Assembly (NCBI GenBank): GCA_002480495.1
Contig: DLCG01000007.1
Coordinates: 58,513-83,322, forward strand
Direction: 5' to 3'
DNA: 24,810 nucleotides
Origin: Rhodobiaceae bacterium UBA7804
Lineage (GTDB): Bacteria; Pseudomonadota; Alphaproteobacteria; Parvibaculales; Parvibaculaceae
Part shown: piece by piece, positions 24,240-24,810 of the stretch
Layout: every line of letters starts with the position of its first letter
How positions within the stretch are numbered: position 1 is the first letter of the stretch
The notes under the pieces: model-generated
What the model was told of the DNA's origin: nothing
What the model saw: only the letters and a program-made list of their open reading frames with translations
Database searches by the model: none
Translations under genes and position numbers: made by a program

Positions 24240-24810
24240 TCCTGAGCTTCCGCGAACGGCTCGGATGCTTGAGCTTGCGCAGCGCCTTCGCCTCGATCTG
24301 GCGGATGCGTTCGCGCGTGACCGAGAACTGCTGGCCGACTTCTTCGAGCGTGTGGTCGGTGTTCATGCCGATGCCGAAGCGCATGCGCAACACGCGCTCC
24401 TCGCGCGGCGTGAGCGAGGCGAGCACGCGCGTCGTCGTCTCGCGCAGGTTCGACTGGATCGCCGCGTCGATCGGCAGGATCGCGTTCTTGTCCTCGATGA
24501 AGTCGCCGAGATGGCTGTCTTCCTCGTCACCGATGGGCGTTTCGAGGGAGATCGGTTCCTTCGCGATCTTCAGAACCTTGCGCACCTTTTCGAGCGGCAT
24601 GCCGAGCTTCTCGGCCAGCTCTTCCGGGGTCGGCTCGCGGCCGATTTCATGCAGCATCTGGCGCGAGGTGCGAACGAGCTTGTTGATCGTCTCGATCATG
24701 TGGACCGGGATACGGATGGTGCGCGCCTGGTCGGCAATCGAGCGCGTGATCGCCTGCCGGATCCACCACGTGGCATAAGTCGAGAACTTGTAGCCGCGGC
24801 GGTATTCGAA
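24223..24810 (-). CDS. rpoD: RNA polymerase primary sigma factor RpoD, C-terminal part (5' end outside window)
   Basis: The frame is open through the right edge; 195 residues are visible, starting FEYRRGYKFSTYATWWIRQAI. That is sigma region 2.3-2.4, with the WWIRQAI helix that melts and reads the -10 box. Region 3 follows (IGREPTPEELAEKLGM, then PISLETPIGDEEDSHLGDFIED in the 3.2 finger). Region 4 has TPREERVLRMRFGIG, TLEEVGQQFSVTRERIRQIEAKALRKLKHP for -35 recognition, and the conserved SRKLRSFLDN end. This is the housekeeping sigma-70 rather than RpoH or RpoS, judged by the region 3.2 and terminal sequences. An internal Met at 24699 is not the start. In many alphaproteobacteria rpoD follows dnaG, which would lie beyond the window. 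Confidence 0.97.
   Translation of the reverse strand, partial: FEYRRGYKFSTYATWWIRQAITRSIADQARTIRIPVHMIETINKLVRTSRQMLHEIGREPTPEELAEKLGMPLEKVRKVLKIAKEPISLETPIGDEEDSHLGDFIEDKNAILPIDAAIQSNLRETTTRVLASLTPREERVLRMRFGIGMNTDHTLEEVGQQFSVTRERIRQIEAKALRKLKHPSRSRKLRSFLDN

Overview
The window is about 24.8 kb of GC-rich chromosomal DNA with mostly G/C-ending codons. The gene set points to an alphaproteobacterium: a SahR-type regulator in front of metF and a split metH, a bacterial Coq4, a PAS_5 protein, EttA, MlaA/MlaC and a primary sigma factor. Order Hyphomicrobiales is my best guess, possibly a Parvibaculum-like genus, but the genus is only an impression. There is no phage, insertion sequence, CRISPR array or plasmid module. 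Most of the window is ordinary housekeeping and accessory metabolism.

Left part (1-5156): a 5-oxoprolinase/hydantoinase cut by the left edge is followed by an NADPH:quinone-reductase-like enzyme. Next come a probable 26-residue membrane microprotein with a palindrome on its stop codon, a bidirectional terminator, and a divergent pair made of an AhpD/carboxymuconolactone-decarboxylase-like protein and an HxlR regulator.

Methionine block (5160-10997, minus strand): sahR, metF, metH part 1 (homocysteine methyltransferase domain) and metH part 2 (folate, cobalamin and reactivation domains) read as one operon. A promoter that overlaps a near-perfect 20-bp dyad precedes sahR, which fits autoregulation in response to S-adenosylhomocysteine.

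Middle part (11127-18499): mlaA-mlaC (retrograde phospholipid transport, with an MlaA that has no cysteine) ends in a clear terminator. A PAS_5 protein converges on a soluble hybrid histidine kinase. Then come ettA on the minus strand and a translationally coupled marR-coq4 pair on the plus strand.

Right part (18501-24810): a minus-strand run encodes an AHSA1/SRPBCC protein, a small multi-pass membrane protein and a DUF389 membrane protein, downstream of a promoter inside a nested dyad. A CAU-anticodon tRNA, a periplasmic SIMPL protein and an ArsM arsenite methyltransferase follow. After arsM lies a gene-free, hairpin-rich stretch that looks like a small RNA or a structured leader, followed by an 83-residue Lys/Ala-rich protein. 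A membrane-protein gene of different base composition separates it from the 3' part of rpoD, which runs off the right edge.

The least explained elements are the putative structured RNA at 23226-23382, the 26-residue ORF at 4039-4119 and the compositionally odd gene at 23793-24095. I did not see a convincing new multi-gene system.
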